A stretch of 64,000 nt of DNA, from contig CM060687.1 of assembly GCA_030686995.1 (NCBI GenBank), forward strand, positions 166,812,770 through 166,876,769, written 5' to 3'. Of the stretch, positions 1 through 10,178 are shown piece by piece. Below the pieces are notes generated by a model. It had not been told where the DNA came from. It searched no databases and worked only from the letters and a program-made list of their open reading frames with translations. Within the stretch, counting starts at the first letter, position 1, and every line of letters starts with the position of its first letter. Position numbers and translations under genes: made by a program. Source of the DNA: Artemisia argyi. Its lineage: Eukaryota > Streptophyta > Magnoliopsida > Asterales > Asteraceae.

Positions 1-3000
1 GCTTCCCCACCATTTTCCTTCCACTGTTTCACTCACATACCCTACTTTTGTGGGTAACTTGCCCAAACTCATCTAAAACACTTTCCCTTGTCCCCTCCAC
101 CTCTACAAACTCCCAAAATTCTTTAATTGCAAAGAAACTGCCCTAATCCACCTCAAATACTTTTGGCGCCAAAAAGGTGTTTTAAATGGATATGATTAAT
201 TTGGCCAATCCAACGGTTCTAATGAAGTGGGAAAGTCTCAGAGGTCGACAAGGAAGGATTAAAGTCTCTATAAGAGATAAAAGAAGCAGAGGAGAAGCCT
301 ATCTAGTGTAATTTTAATATTTTAGTTTCGTATTAAGCAATCTTAATTTTCCAGTGTAACATTTAGCTTTCAAGTATTGTAACAAGTGTTTTTAGTGTGA
401 AATAAACCTGTTTCATCTTTTAATTTCAATCTCAATACCATTTTCAGTTTATGCAAAATTTATCTCAAAATTTTAAGTTACCTTGAATGTTGTTAATATT
501 GGTTGTAAAGGACTCATAAGCTAATATAAGTTCCTTATATAGCATATGCAAGCTATTAGAGACAATAAAAGCAGTTGTAGTCACTAAACTAAAAAATACA
601 TAAAAATTAAGAAAAATAAGTGAAAAATAAAAAATTCATGAAGAAGATGATCATAGCAAGGAGCAGGGTGCATAATGGATTGCCCTGGTGTTAGTGACCT
701 CATGGGAGGCTTTAGGAAGGGAAATTGGATCTTGTGTACCTTGTTTTCAGCCTGGATACCACTTGTAAGCATTTTTATCAATATTTGCATTTCACTGTGT
801 ATGTATGCTATATGATCTTGTTTGTGTAAATTCCTGATCTTATGTTGTTGTTAAGTGGTTTTGATAATTGATATCAGTTGCTTGTTTGTTAAAATTCATA
901 GTTGCTAAAAAAATCAAGTTTCACAGTCAAAATACCACTTTGTTCATTTCTGTGTTTGATGATTGTGTTGTTGTTGTTTTATGCTCATAAGGTCTTATTT
1001 GATGATAGCATAAGGTTTGAAAACAGATTTAAGGTCTAATTCATCAAGTTGTTTTAGAAATCTTCAAATCAGTCAACAAAAGGTGTGTTTGGTTAAACTG
1101 CTTTGAGGGATTTAGAGCTTGTTTTGTTTGTTGATTGTTGTTGAAACATGTCACCTTAGGTTTAAATAGGATAAATAAACTATAAAACTTAGGTCTTATT
1201 AGTTAAAAAGTCAAGATTAGCTTTAATCTTCATTAAGTAGTTAACTGTTAAGGTCTCAAGTCTCATTTTCATCACAGTAGTGCATTAGTAGGTAATCTAG
1301 CTTAATTTAGCTTAATCATAACCTATTAAAACATAATTAGTCAGTGGAATTGATTTAAAGTTCATAATAGTCAACATAAAGCATTTTTTTAAAAAGTCAA
1401 AAAGAGCTTTGGTCAGAAATCTCCAAAATGGCATGAATATTTGTGAATTTTGTGTAAGCTTTCAAACTTTGAGCTTTTGATATGTGTTAATCTACCAGCT
1501 AAACTTGAGATTCACACATTTGTAATATTTTTGTGATTTTTCTTATGCAAGTTATACAGGCTCAAACACACTTGCAGGGGAAGAAGCTCCCCTGCTACAC
1601 AGACCACCACCATCACACCTACCACTTTGATGGCTGATTCTGAGCTACTCGGTGGGTCCCACAGGCCCCAAGTTGGTTCTTTCAACCCCCCCCCTCCTAC
1701 CCATATTTAAGTTTTGAGCTCAAGCTCACTGGGTCCCACCTGAAACCATCCCACAACCTTGTCCCATTTTCTGTCTCAGTCATCAATAAGCAATTGCTTA
1801 TTGTGGCTTGTTAGCTTATTCTGTTAACTTATCTTATCAAATCTAGCTTAAACAAGTCCAACTAACTTAGGTAAACCAGAATCCACCCTTGTGGACCCCA
1901 CAAAAGCTCATTTGAGCTTATTTCTTAGTTTGGTCAAACTTAGTCAACTGTCAAAGCTAATAAACACTCACAATGCTTATTTTTGAGTTCCAAGTTATTT
2001 TTTTTTACAAAAGTTTCATATTTTAAGTATTTTTAGTAGTTCTGTAAAAGAAAAATTAGAAAAAGCCAAATTTAATTATAGTGATAGCTTCTATTTAACA
2101 GAAATTATCTTTTTAATTTTCTTTTTAGCTTATTTATAAGCACTTCTGCATTTTTATATTTTTATTAAATCTCTTTTATATTAAAGTACTTTTATAAATT
2201 TTTCCAGATTTTTACTTTGTCATTTAGTGATATTTAAAATTAATATTAGTTTAATTAATTATTAATTAATATTAAAGAGTTAAATAACAAAATTAGATTT
2301 TATTAAGTAACACCTAGTTTTTATAATTTTCCTAGCTTTTATATAAGTAATAACATTTTTAGGAATTTTTCTAGAATTTCTACTGTTCATTTTCTATTTT
2401 TTATAATATAATTAGTATAATTGGCAATTAATTAATAATTAGAATAATAATTAGTAAATTAGTTTAAAAATACATAAAACAAACTTGTTATAATTTTTTA
2501 TGATTCCTGTGATGGTTAATTAGATTTATAAAATCTTCTTAATTATCTAAGTCTTTTTAGTATTTGTAATAATTAAAATCAGTTTAATTAGTTAATTAAT
2601 AATTAAATAATAATTAATTAATAATAATTAGATAAATAGTGTGAAAAATATAATTTTAGTTTTAAAATAAGTTTTATAATATTTTAGATTTTTCTAAGTT
2701 TTAATTTTATATTTCTAGACTTATTTTACATTTTCTTACTTATTAGTGAATTATTAATTAATTAAAAATAGTTATTAAATAATAATAATTAATTAAATGG
2801 TTATAAAAATAATTTTAAATTTCCAATAATTTTCTTATAAGTTTAGGATTCCAAAAATATAATTTTCATATTTGTGAGAGTTATATTTGACAGAATTCAC
2901 GGTTAGTTTTGTACGTTTACGTTTATTTAAATTTAAACGTACATTTTATTCCTTTTTACATTTTTTAGGTGTTATTAACTCTTAAATAAATTAGTAATTA

Positions 3001-3397
3001 TAAAATAAATATTTTAAGTTTATTTAATTTGCATTTAAGCCCCTAAGGCATGCAAATTCCTACTATAGTTAAAATCGTTTTTGTTTCATACGTTTACGTT
3101 TAAATATTAAACGTACGCGTTTTCCAGTTCCTTTTCATTTGTGCTTATCTGATTTCACGTATTAGTTGATATAGCTTATCAAAGCTATTCTAACTTATAT
3201 CTCAGTAGTACAATCACTTGAACCCTTTTTCTGTTCAATTCACCTGATCTCAAAGTCATTTTATTTCATATTTCACGCCTCGTTGGGATTTAACGACCCG
3301 GGGAAACACTACACTCTACGGAGTATTGGTTTAGACTGTTTGACTTGTTGACCATTACTTGGTTGATATTTTATGGCTGTTTGAGACCAATCAAGTA
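1..3397 (+). mobile_element. 3' LTR of a Tat/Athila-like Ty3 element (copy 1, left end cut by window)
   Basis: The sequence is the same as 15839-19235, which continues from an LTR start at 15056. It is AT-rich and non-coding. A 31-33% GC-like stretch with many TAATTA tracts lies at about 2000-2900. Two clean inverted repeats lie at 2911-2942 (arms GTACGTTTA) and 3097-3113. The conserved block around 3276-3330 (CCTCGTTGGG followed by CGACCCGGGGAAACACT) recurs at 13470-13505 in the truncated 5' LTR and supports the LTR identity. The right boundary is approximate: homology between the two LTRs fades near here. No gene is seen in this stretch. Confidence 0.7.
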
Positions 3398-4960
3398 TTC
3401 TCAAAGTTTACTCAGATGACTACTTGTTGTCTTGTACAACAAAATTGATCATGGTGGAAACATCAGATTCCGATCTATATGTAGTCTTGTGCATATCTGT
3501 TTTTAGTATTTGGATAATGGAACTGTAAGCAGTCGTATTATACAATGAATTGATATACCGGGTATTATCGTCTTCATTTATACTACTGTGTTTTATATTT
3601 GCATGTTTAATCCATGAATAATTTATTTATTCTAAAATTGTCCATTGCCAGTTGACGATACGGGAGTATCATCGGATTAAGGCAAATGTGAGCGTGTTGG
3701 TGATTTATTTGCCAAACTCATATGTTGTTCATTGTGATGAACATTGGACTGACCCAACCTTCGAGAATTCACTGCATGGATCGGCGTCAATAGTGAATCT
3801 CGCAAATGGTTATGTCTCTTATCCTTAGACTTGAGATGCAAGTAGGTCTTGCATGTGTGGAATTTTATTCTTTGATATGGTTAAACACTGTCCTGAATAA
3901 GGTAGTTATAAAAACCATTTTCAGGAGTGATTTGAAACACATGAATGACACGTGCAGTCAAAATAGGATTTGTTCCTCCACATGTCATGGAGTTAGATAC
4001 TATTGGGCCCCTCGATGAATTGAACGGATGTTTGTATGGCCGTACCCAAATGAGATTAAGATGAATCTTAATTCACTTGATAATCTTGTTCAATATCTAG
4101 ATCGAGAAACATAATAGTTGAACAAATAGAATGACTTTGATCCATGTCTAGTGTTCAACATAGTATCTGTAACAAAAGGATGGATGACATATAAACGATT
4201 TAAATGAGACGTTTAAGAAACTTCCCTCACATATTTCTAGGGGCATTGGCGTGTTGCTAGACGCTAACATTTGCTTGTATAATTACTTGATTATTATGAC
4301 GTCGCAAGTGGGAGCTGTTGGAGTATGCTCGTGTCATAATAAATAATTATATGGCTAGACATATATGAGCCTATGGGGTCACACACTTATACACAGAGAC
4401 ACCATTTTATAGATTGTATTTATCGTATTTACAATATATAAATGACTACGTAACTTGGGATCAATAACGGGCCTTTAAACACGAAGTTAGACTTAGTGTT
4501 TTAGGACCGGGCCAACAATGAGCAAGCCAATTTTGGGCCCTTATCATGGCCGACCTAGGGAGGGACTAGAGGGGCAAATATGAGCTTTCGAGGGGCTTTG
4601 TGTAACTTCTATTATGATAAGACTAAATTGATTTAGTCTTCCAAAATGAGATATACAGGAATTAACTTACCAAAAGTCTCTCCCCCTTTCTCTCCTCATA
4701 AAAATCATGGCAAAACAAAATCCCATCTAGGGTTTGTGTTTTTTGATCTTTTTTCTTGGCTTAATCTATTGTAGATTGTTGCAAGAATAATGGTTACAAG
4801 GTTTAGACTAGCATCGGGTGGTGTTCTATGACGTGTAGTGTGTTTCCATCATAGAGGTGATCTATTTTGGTCACTTGGTTTCTTTGGTGGTTCGTGGTGT
4901 TGGTAATGGTCTCCATACGATTCTACCGATCACACTACAAAGGTATAACTATCTTGTTTA
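3398..4960 (+). mobile_element. Degenerate Copia-like LTR retrotransposon remnant (copy 1)
   Basis: This is non-coding sequence with the look of a 3' end of a Copia-type element. A purine-rich stretch ending in GTGGGAGC at about 4308-4316 is followed directly by TGTTGGAGTATG, a typical LTR start. The LTR-like part then runs on to about 4950. No gag or pol domain can be read; the longest open frames are short and look random. The lineage is uncertain, and it could be a large non-autonomous derivative. The same remnant follows the Tat LTR in copy 2. Confidence 0.5.
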
Positions 4961-5103
4961 TCTTATTGATTGATCATATGGCAATATGGATCCGTTGTTG
5001 GTGATGTTTTCCGCTGCGTTTATTTGATTCTTATATATTTTATATTTATACATCCCCTATACGTCCCTGCCACCCAATCAAATTAAAGATGCCATCGCCA
5101 TTT

Positions 5104-5495
5104 GGTTTACATTTTTTTTTTCCTTTCATGAGTGAGTAGGTATTTTTTGTGGTGTGTTATGGGGATTTTATAGGATATAATGTTTATGTTGTGGAGTGTT
5201 ATAGGGTACATGTTGACGTGACGACACCTATAAAATATATAGGTGGCCATTGCACCTTGGCTCTTTAATCATACTAGTTATAAGTTCTATGCACGCTTGG
5301 GGTTTACATTTTTTTTCCTTTCATGAGTGAGTAGGTATTTTTTGTGGTGTGTTATGGGGATTTTATAGGATATAATGTTTATGTTGTGGAGTGTTATAGG
5401 GTACATGTTGACGTGACGACACCTATAAAATATATAGGTCGCCATTGCACCTTGGCTCTTTAATCATACTAGTTATAAGTTCTATGCACGCTTGG
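5104..5495. repeat. Two-copy tandem repeat, about 196 bp (copy 1)
   Basis: Two near-identical units start with GGTTTACAT at 5104 and 5301, and a third start remnant lies at 5496. They include the block GAGTGAGTAGG and end in CACGCTTGGG. The units are almost identical, so this is a recent local duplication within non-coding DNA. The flanking 4960-5103 and 5496-5919 hold no gene that I can see. Confidence 0.9.
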
Positions 5496-5919
5496 GGTTT
5501 ACACATAAATCAAATTTATTTTAACTTTTAGTTTAATATACGAACATATAAGAATTTGCACGTGTTTAAAGTTTTATAATTGTGATATAAGTATAATTAA
5601 CAATTATACACGGGGTTTTACATAAACTTTATGTATTAATATCGACCAATATTTTGTAAAGATTTTTCTTGAATGAAAGCTTAAACTATGTTTAACTGAC
5701 ATGAGTGTTGAGATTGATGTTGTAATTTGAATTAGCTATTAATAATGATATCATGTTGTACACAATTTGCGAGTTTAATATCACATAATGACAGTTGATA
5801 AAGTTAAAATATAAATTTTTTTAAAAATATTTTTCCGGATATCCTTATATAAACTTTAAATAGTAATTACATGAATCATTTTTATAAGTACAATCGCGTA
5901 TATTTATTTTCGTCCAATC

Positions 5920-6234
5920 ACTTTCTTACAGAACTTGCAGCCATACCAAAAGTTGTAAAAATTGTTTGGAAGTGAATAGGCCAGAACCAGAGGGTGCTTA
6001 TGGTGATTGGGAAGGCCAGATTTTGCTGATAAAGTAGCACATGCCTTGTGAATCCGAAACATGCAGTTGTTGCACTAATAAAAAGTCTTTATCATCAGAG
6101 TTGCAAGCATTACAAAGGAAAGCAGCAGGTCTTAGTTGCAAGGTTAAGTTGTGTTTTGAGTGTTCTTTATGTTCAAACTTTGACATATGCAGCATCTTGA
6201 ATTGCAGCAGCAGCAATAGCACATTTTTAAACAC
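5920..6234 (-). pseudogene. DC1-domain gene fragment, frameshifted (copy 1)
   Basis: An open frame at 5998-6234 reads a DC1-like stretch (EHSKHNLTLQLRPAAFLCNAC) that matches exon 1 of the large DC1 gene around its residues 293-315. After DDKDF the frame is lost. A second frame of the same strand, down to about 5920, carries the expected continuation with the HKHPLVLAYSLP and CKFCKK signatures. One small indel therefore separates the two halves, and no start or exon 2 is nearby. It is a relic of exon 1 of another array member whose downstream part is gone. Not expected to make protein. Confidence 0.8.
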
Positions 6235-7104
6235 AAGTCAAATCGACATGTAGAACAATGGTACTGAAACCCACCTGATTTTTTTGTGACGAAATAAATC
6301 GCAAATACGATGTGGGTCTAGTTGTGCACTCTAGTTGTTGGTAATGATGGTTATAGGATGTTGGAAATGGTGATCGGTGATGACTGAGAGTGTAATCCAG
6401 TTGTGCACATGTTTAATCGTAAGTAATTGCATGTGATGCACCCATATGCTGAACCATCATGAGCATCCGCTGATAATTATGATAAACAGTAAGTAGGTAA
6501 CGTGTCTCCTTCATAGTGTATCATCTGTAGAAGCTACCTGAGGCGGCAGACGCATACCCTCCGAATCTATAACAGAAATATAGGGAATTGGACATGAGAA
6601 TGGAGGCAAACTCTAACTATACGATGACTTGACGCTTGTGAGCTATGATGATTTTAGAACACCTGACGTATTGCATACACATTTAACTAGTTCTTTTTTT
6701 CTTTATTAACAATCCATGTTTAATGTTTGACAAGGTGTTGAACTCGGCTAAGTTGCGGACTTCATGAAATGTTGGACTTAGTTGGAACATCATTAATTCA
6801 GGTATGGACCCAATTTTTAAACCCAAACATCAGGATTTGATTACACGCTTTCTTGAGTTGTATGTACGTATATTGTTCCTCTGTTTCTGGAAAAAAAAAA
6901 ACAGAACAAATTGAAAGTTTTTTAAAATCTTAAGTGTTTATGATTTCATCAAGTCTAATTCTGTTGTCATTTATTAAAAGTATTATATAAAAGTATATGA
7001 GGTTACTTATCGATTTAGAAAGTATGTGAAATGACAAATTAACAAGCAGATTGCGTGTCGACAAGATGCCTCAACTATATGTTGTTTAGGCATGAATTGC
7101 ATTT

Positions 7105-7256
7105 CCTTCTTAGAAATGTCACTCTTAAACCAACAATATAATACTTTAAGAACAAGAGAAAATCATTAAAAATGATAGTTCCTTCTTAGAAATGTCACTC
7201 TTAAACCAACAATATAATACTTTAAGAACAAGAGAAAATCATTAAAAATGATAGTT
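7105..7256. repeat. 76-bp direct tandem duplication (copy 1)
   Basis: The segment beginning CCTTCTTAGAAATGTC at 7105 is repeated exactly from 7181. It lies just downstream of the 346-aa DC1 gene, so it may fall in the 3' UTR or its flank. The gene-free stretch 6235-7104 shows nothing else recognisable apart from a poly-A run near 6890. Confidence 0.9.
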
Positions 7257-7299
7257 GCGGAAACAATGACATCATGTAGAGCCCTTTATCACTCCCTAA

Positions 7300-8340
7300 C
7301 TACTCTATACCTAAACTAAATAAAATATCATATAATTCCCCATGTTTCCTCCTCCGATGGCATCGATAGCAAATATTGAAATTACATAGTTTAGCCCGAC
7401 ATTCAAGAATCAAAATACCATTAATGTCACAATTACAGGTAGAACACACATACTGGGGAGTACCTTTCTGCCTTTGAACAAATGTTAATGGATGTTTGTG
7501 TATAGATAAATCGGTTACCTCGCCCTTGCGTATAATGTTTGCAAAATAATCTATTCGACTAATGCAGTAAAGGTGAAAAGAACTTTTGCATTTGTGACAA
7601 TGATAGAGCCAGAACTTTGGGTGCATTTCCTTCTCACAAATATCACAATAGAAATCCTCACGATGATTTTCAACCGGGGGATATGTCAATGGGATCTCAT
7701 GTCCTTTGCAATACCTATGAGTAAGGGACTGTGGAGACCTCATTGCACAGCCCATTTCTAATTGGAAATCACAATCCTTGCAAGAGTAGCTTATACCAGA
7801 AGACCACCATTTGTTACACGCCTTACACCCAGATTCGGGATCAATAATTTGGACAAGAGGATGGACGTGGAATTCGTGTTTGATGGTGTTTGGTAAAGAT
7901 GCACAATTTACACAAAGAGAGAACATGCAGTTAGTTTGATCGCATTTGTACACAAATGTGTTGCCACAGCTGAAACAACCAGTGCACGTATAGAATTCAT
8001 CATCTTCCCATGTGTCTACCAAGTCAAGGGAATGATGAGGGTGAAGTTGATGTTCTAATGTTCGTGGTAATTGGGCACAATATTTGTGGAGAGTGTATAA
8101 ACATCCATCTTCGCAACAGCTATAGTAGGGAAAGGAGAGGGGTCTTACACAAACATAGCACACCTCTATTAGATCACTAGAGTCTATGTTGGGCTTGTTA
8201 TTACCTTGGGGTTCTTCAACATTAAGGATTAATGAATGATGAGGATGACTCCAATGGTTAATCTCATATGTTTCATTATCATCAAGAATTACCTTTCCAG
8301 AATATTTCAACTTCAGCGGATCAGTAAATGAGTATGACAT
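7300..8340 (-). CDS. DC1-domain (Cys/His-rich C1) protein, 346 aa (copy 1)
   Basis: This is a single-exon ORF with five zinc-binding-type DC1 modules, read from His/Cys spacing. Module 1 spans about residues 29-88 (C61, C64, C75, H85, C88), module 2 about 97-146, module 3 about 158-198 (C172, C175, C187, C190, C198), module 4 about 208-259 (C232, C235, C248, C251, H256, C259) and module 5 about 281-327. There is no signal peptide or membrane segment. DC1 proteins form a large plant-specific family linked to stress, hormone and cell-death responses; their biochemistry is mostly unproven. The protein resembles exon 2 of the two-exon gene at 10179-11765 (the MS-FTDPLKL start and EINHWSHP are shared), so it looks like an orphan second exon that has become its own gene. 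A duplicated TATA lies upstream. The protein is identical in copy 2; the one coding difference I saw (7750 versus 23586) is synonymous. Confidence 0.88.
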   Translation of the reverse strand: MSYSFTDPLKLKYSGKVILDDNETYEINHWSHPHHSLILNVEEPQGNNKPNIDSSDLIEVCYVCVRPLSFPYYSCCEDGCLYTLHKYCAQLPRTLEHQLHPHHSLDLVDTWEDDEFYTCTGCFSCGNTFVYKCDQTNCMFSLCVNCASLPNTIKHEFHVHPLVQIIDPESGCKACNKWWSSGISYSCKDCDFQLEMGCAMRSPQSLTHRYCKGHEIPLTYPPVENHREDFYCDICEKEMHPKFWLYHCHKCKSSFHLYCISRIDYFANIIRKGEVTDLSIHKHPLTFVQRQKGTPQYVCSTCNCDINGILILECRAKLCNFNICYRCHRRRKHGELYDILFSLGIE

Positions 8341-8386
8341 AGTTTAAAGATGACATCTTTTGACAAATGTAGACCTGTCCGCTGGG

Positions 8387-8497
8387 CTTAAACAAGTGCC
8401 CAAGAAATTGATATATTGGGCCTAATATGACATCATTTTATACTTAAACAAGTGCCCATGAAATTGATATGTTGGGCCTATATGATATCATTTTATA
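8387..8497 (-). promoter_or_regulatory. Promoter region with duplicated TATA and GGCCCA motifs (copy 1)
   Basis: A 56-bp unit starting CTTAAACAAG at 8387 is repeated from 8443. On the minus strand each unit gives a TATAAAA (8436-8442 and 8491-8497) and an AGGCCCA motif, which is site II-like. The nearer TATA lies about 100 bases upstream of the ATG at 8340, a plausible distance for a short 5' UTR. The promoter role is inferred from position and motif only. Confidence 0.5.
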
Positions 8498-8530
8498 CCC
8501 AAAATTTCAGCATTATAATTTTACGATTGA

Positions 8531-8669
8531 GATTCTCTCAAGTTAGAATGAATATGATAGGTCATGTTCCCTCACGTACAAAACTGTGAGGTCTACTGCG
8601 AGACCCTGTCTTTCTTTTGTTTGTGAGGGACCATCGCCTATCATGTTAATTCTAACTTGAGAGAATATC
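8531..8669. mobile_element. MITE-like hairpin insertion, about 139 bp (copy 1)
   Basis: The left arm, 8531-8579 (GATTCTCTCAAGTTAGAAT and onward through CCCTCAC), pairs with the right arm, 8621-8669 (GTGAGGGA through ACTTGAGAGAATATC). The arms are about 48 nt with few mismatches and a 42-nt loop. It sits exactly where a DC1 module should continue after the RRKKT stretch of the neighbouring gene fragment, so it appears to have inserted into that gene. Target-site duplication is not clear. Confidence 0.7.
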
Positions 8670-8940
8670 AATTCTTTTGATGTTTTCTTTCTTCGAACAT
8701 ATGTTAATGGATGTTTATGATACAACGGAGTTATGGATCCCGCATACCATATGTTTGTGTAGTAATCATTTCGAATAATGCAACCACGGTGAAAAGAACT
8801 TTGTATTTTTGATTGTGACAATGATATAGTGGGAAATTAGGATCCATTTCCTCCTCACAATAGAAATCTTCAAGAACATTCTTTTCTCGAATTAGAAGTT
8901 TGCATCTTACTTTTGAAACTATCTTATCTGCCTTTGTCAA
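8670..8940 (-). pseudogene. DC1-domain gene fragment B, broken (copy 1)
   Basis: Two overlapping minus-strand frames carry consecutive parts of one DC1 module set. One reads EDFYCEEEMDPNFPLYHCHN (8731-8940). The other, after a frame change, reads the HRGCIIRNDYYTNIW and HKHPLTYVRRKKT parts (towards 8680). The closest match is the C-terminal part of exon 2 at 10179-10600. The fragment lacks modules 1-3, contains at least one frameshift and two lost cysteines, and is cut on its 3' side by the hairpin element at 8531-8669. It is a decayed second exon of an array member. Confidence 0.8.
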
Positions 8941-9279
8941 TTGGAAGCTTTCTTTCTATATCATACAAAACTAAATATTATGAATTTAAACTTGTGTAAT
9001 TGTGGAAAATTACAAACAAGAACACTGTAAATTGAAAAACGAAAATAAGTTTTACTTGATAAATTTCATTTATGTAAACGCATTTAACTCAACTTCCGTA
9101 AGTGTTACCGAAAAGAACTTGTTAATGAATGGATGATCAACTGGTTGGGTAAATGGGCTTAGCTATGACGACTTAACATGTGGATCATATGTTCCATAAA
9201 ATTTCTCAATACTATCTTGTTATTTGTTTATCTGTTTTATTGCTTAGATAGATACTACTAAAGTAGGATCCAAAACTTA

Positions 9280-9430
9280 ATTAGCAAGTATGACAAGCAT
9301 CAAAAAGGAAAGAAGCAGATCTTGACTGGAGGGTAAAATAATTATCATCAGCGCCAACGACTACGGTCTCCTAGCTTTCAGTTACTTGCAATGAATGTTC
9401 TTTGTGGCTAAAGTTATGTATTCAAATGTA
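9280..9430 (-). pseudogene. Short DC1 exon-1 relic (copy 1)
   Basis: On the minus strand, pieces resemble the exon 1 stretch around the LRPASLRCDAC region: the AGCATCAAAAAGGAAAGAAG block near 9296 compares with 11637-11660, and the GCAATGAATGTTCTTTGTGG block near 9390 compares with about 6155-6175. An unrelated stretch separates them. Stops interrupt all frames. With fragment B it probably represents the two exons of one dead gene. The flanking 8941-9279 and 9431-10178 show no gene that I can support. Confidence 0.45.
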
Positions 9431-10178
9431 GCAACCTGAACCCACATTTTTCAATTACAACTGAACCAGATACCCCACTTATTGATGATGAAGCACAAAC
9501 AAATATTTGAGCAAATAAATAAAAAGTGAACCCACTATTGTTTGAAGTTGAAGATACTCCAAGATTGGTTGAGGCAATTCATCAAACATATAACATATGT
9601 TACTTATTAGTGTGGACTAACAACCAAGTGACCTCGTTATTTATAACCCAAATTTACTCGATGAAAAAAAAGCTATTCAATTACTACAACCCAAACATAT
9701 TTTAGTACGTTAATTACCCAAAAAACAACAAGAAATTGACTAATCAGCTATTCGATCAAATAAGCTCTACAGAAGCATCCAATCAGCAGTTGAATTAGAC
9801 TCTTCTCAAGCAGGTTCAAATATAACAGACATTCAACATCATCATTATTATCAAAAGTTGGATCTGTTTCAGCAACAAGAACCCTAATTTAATGAATCGA
9901 TGCATTGGGGAAGAAGCGTATAGATCCAGCTCACGTGATTCTCATGCATCAGTTCATAATCTATCTATATTATTAAAATACAAAAAATTAGTCACTCTGA
10001 TAAAACTTTGAAACAAGAAAGCCACAAACAAAAAAACGTACTGCATTATTTTACAAATAAAAAAGGACTTTGCCAACCTTGACCTTTGAAAACATCAATA
10101 TACTTGAAGTCAAATACAGTATATAACAATAGATCCAAGACATGAAAATAACAAGAACTCAAAGAAAAGAAAGTCAAT

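Noticed and set aside
7573..7761. Plus-strand open frames opposite the DC1 genes (also 10344-10616, 10923-11171 and their copies)
   Set aside because: They are antisense shadows of the DC1 coding sequence, with no domain of their own.
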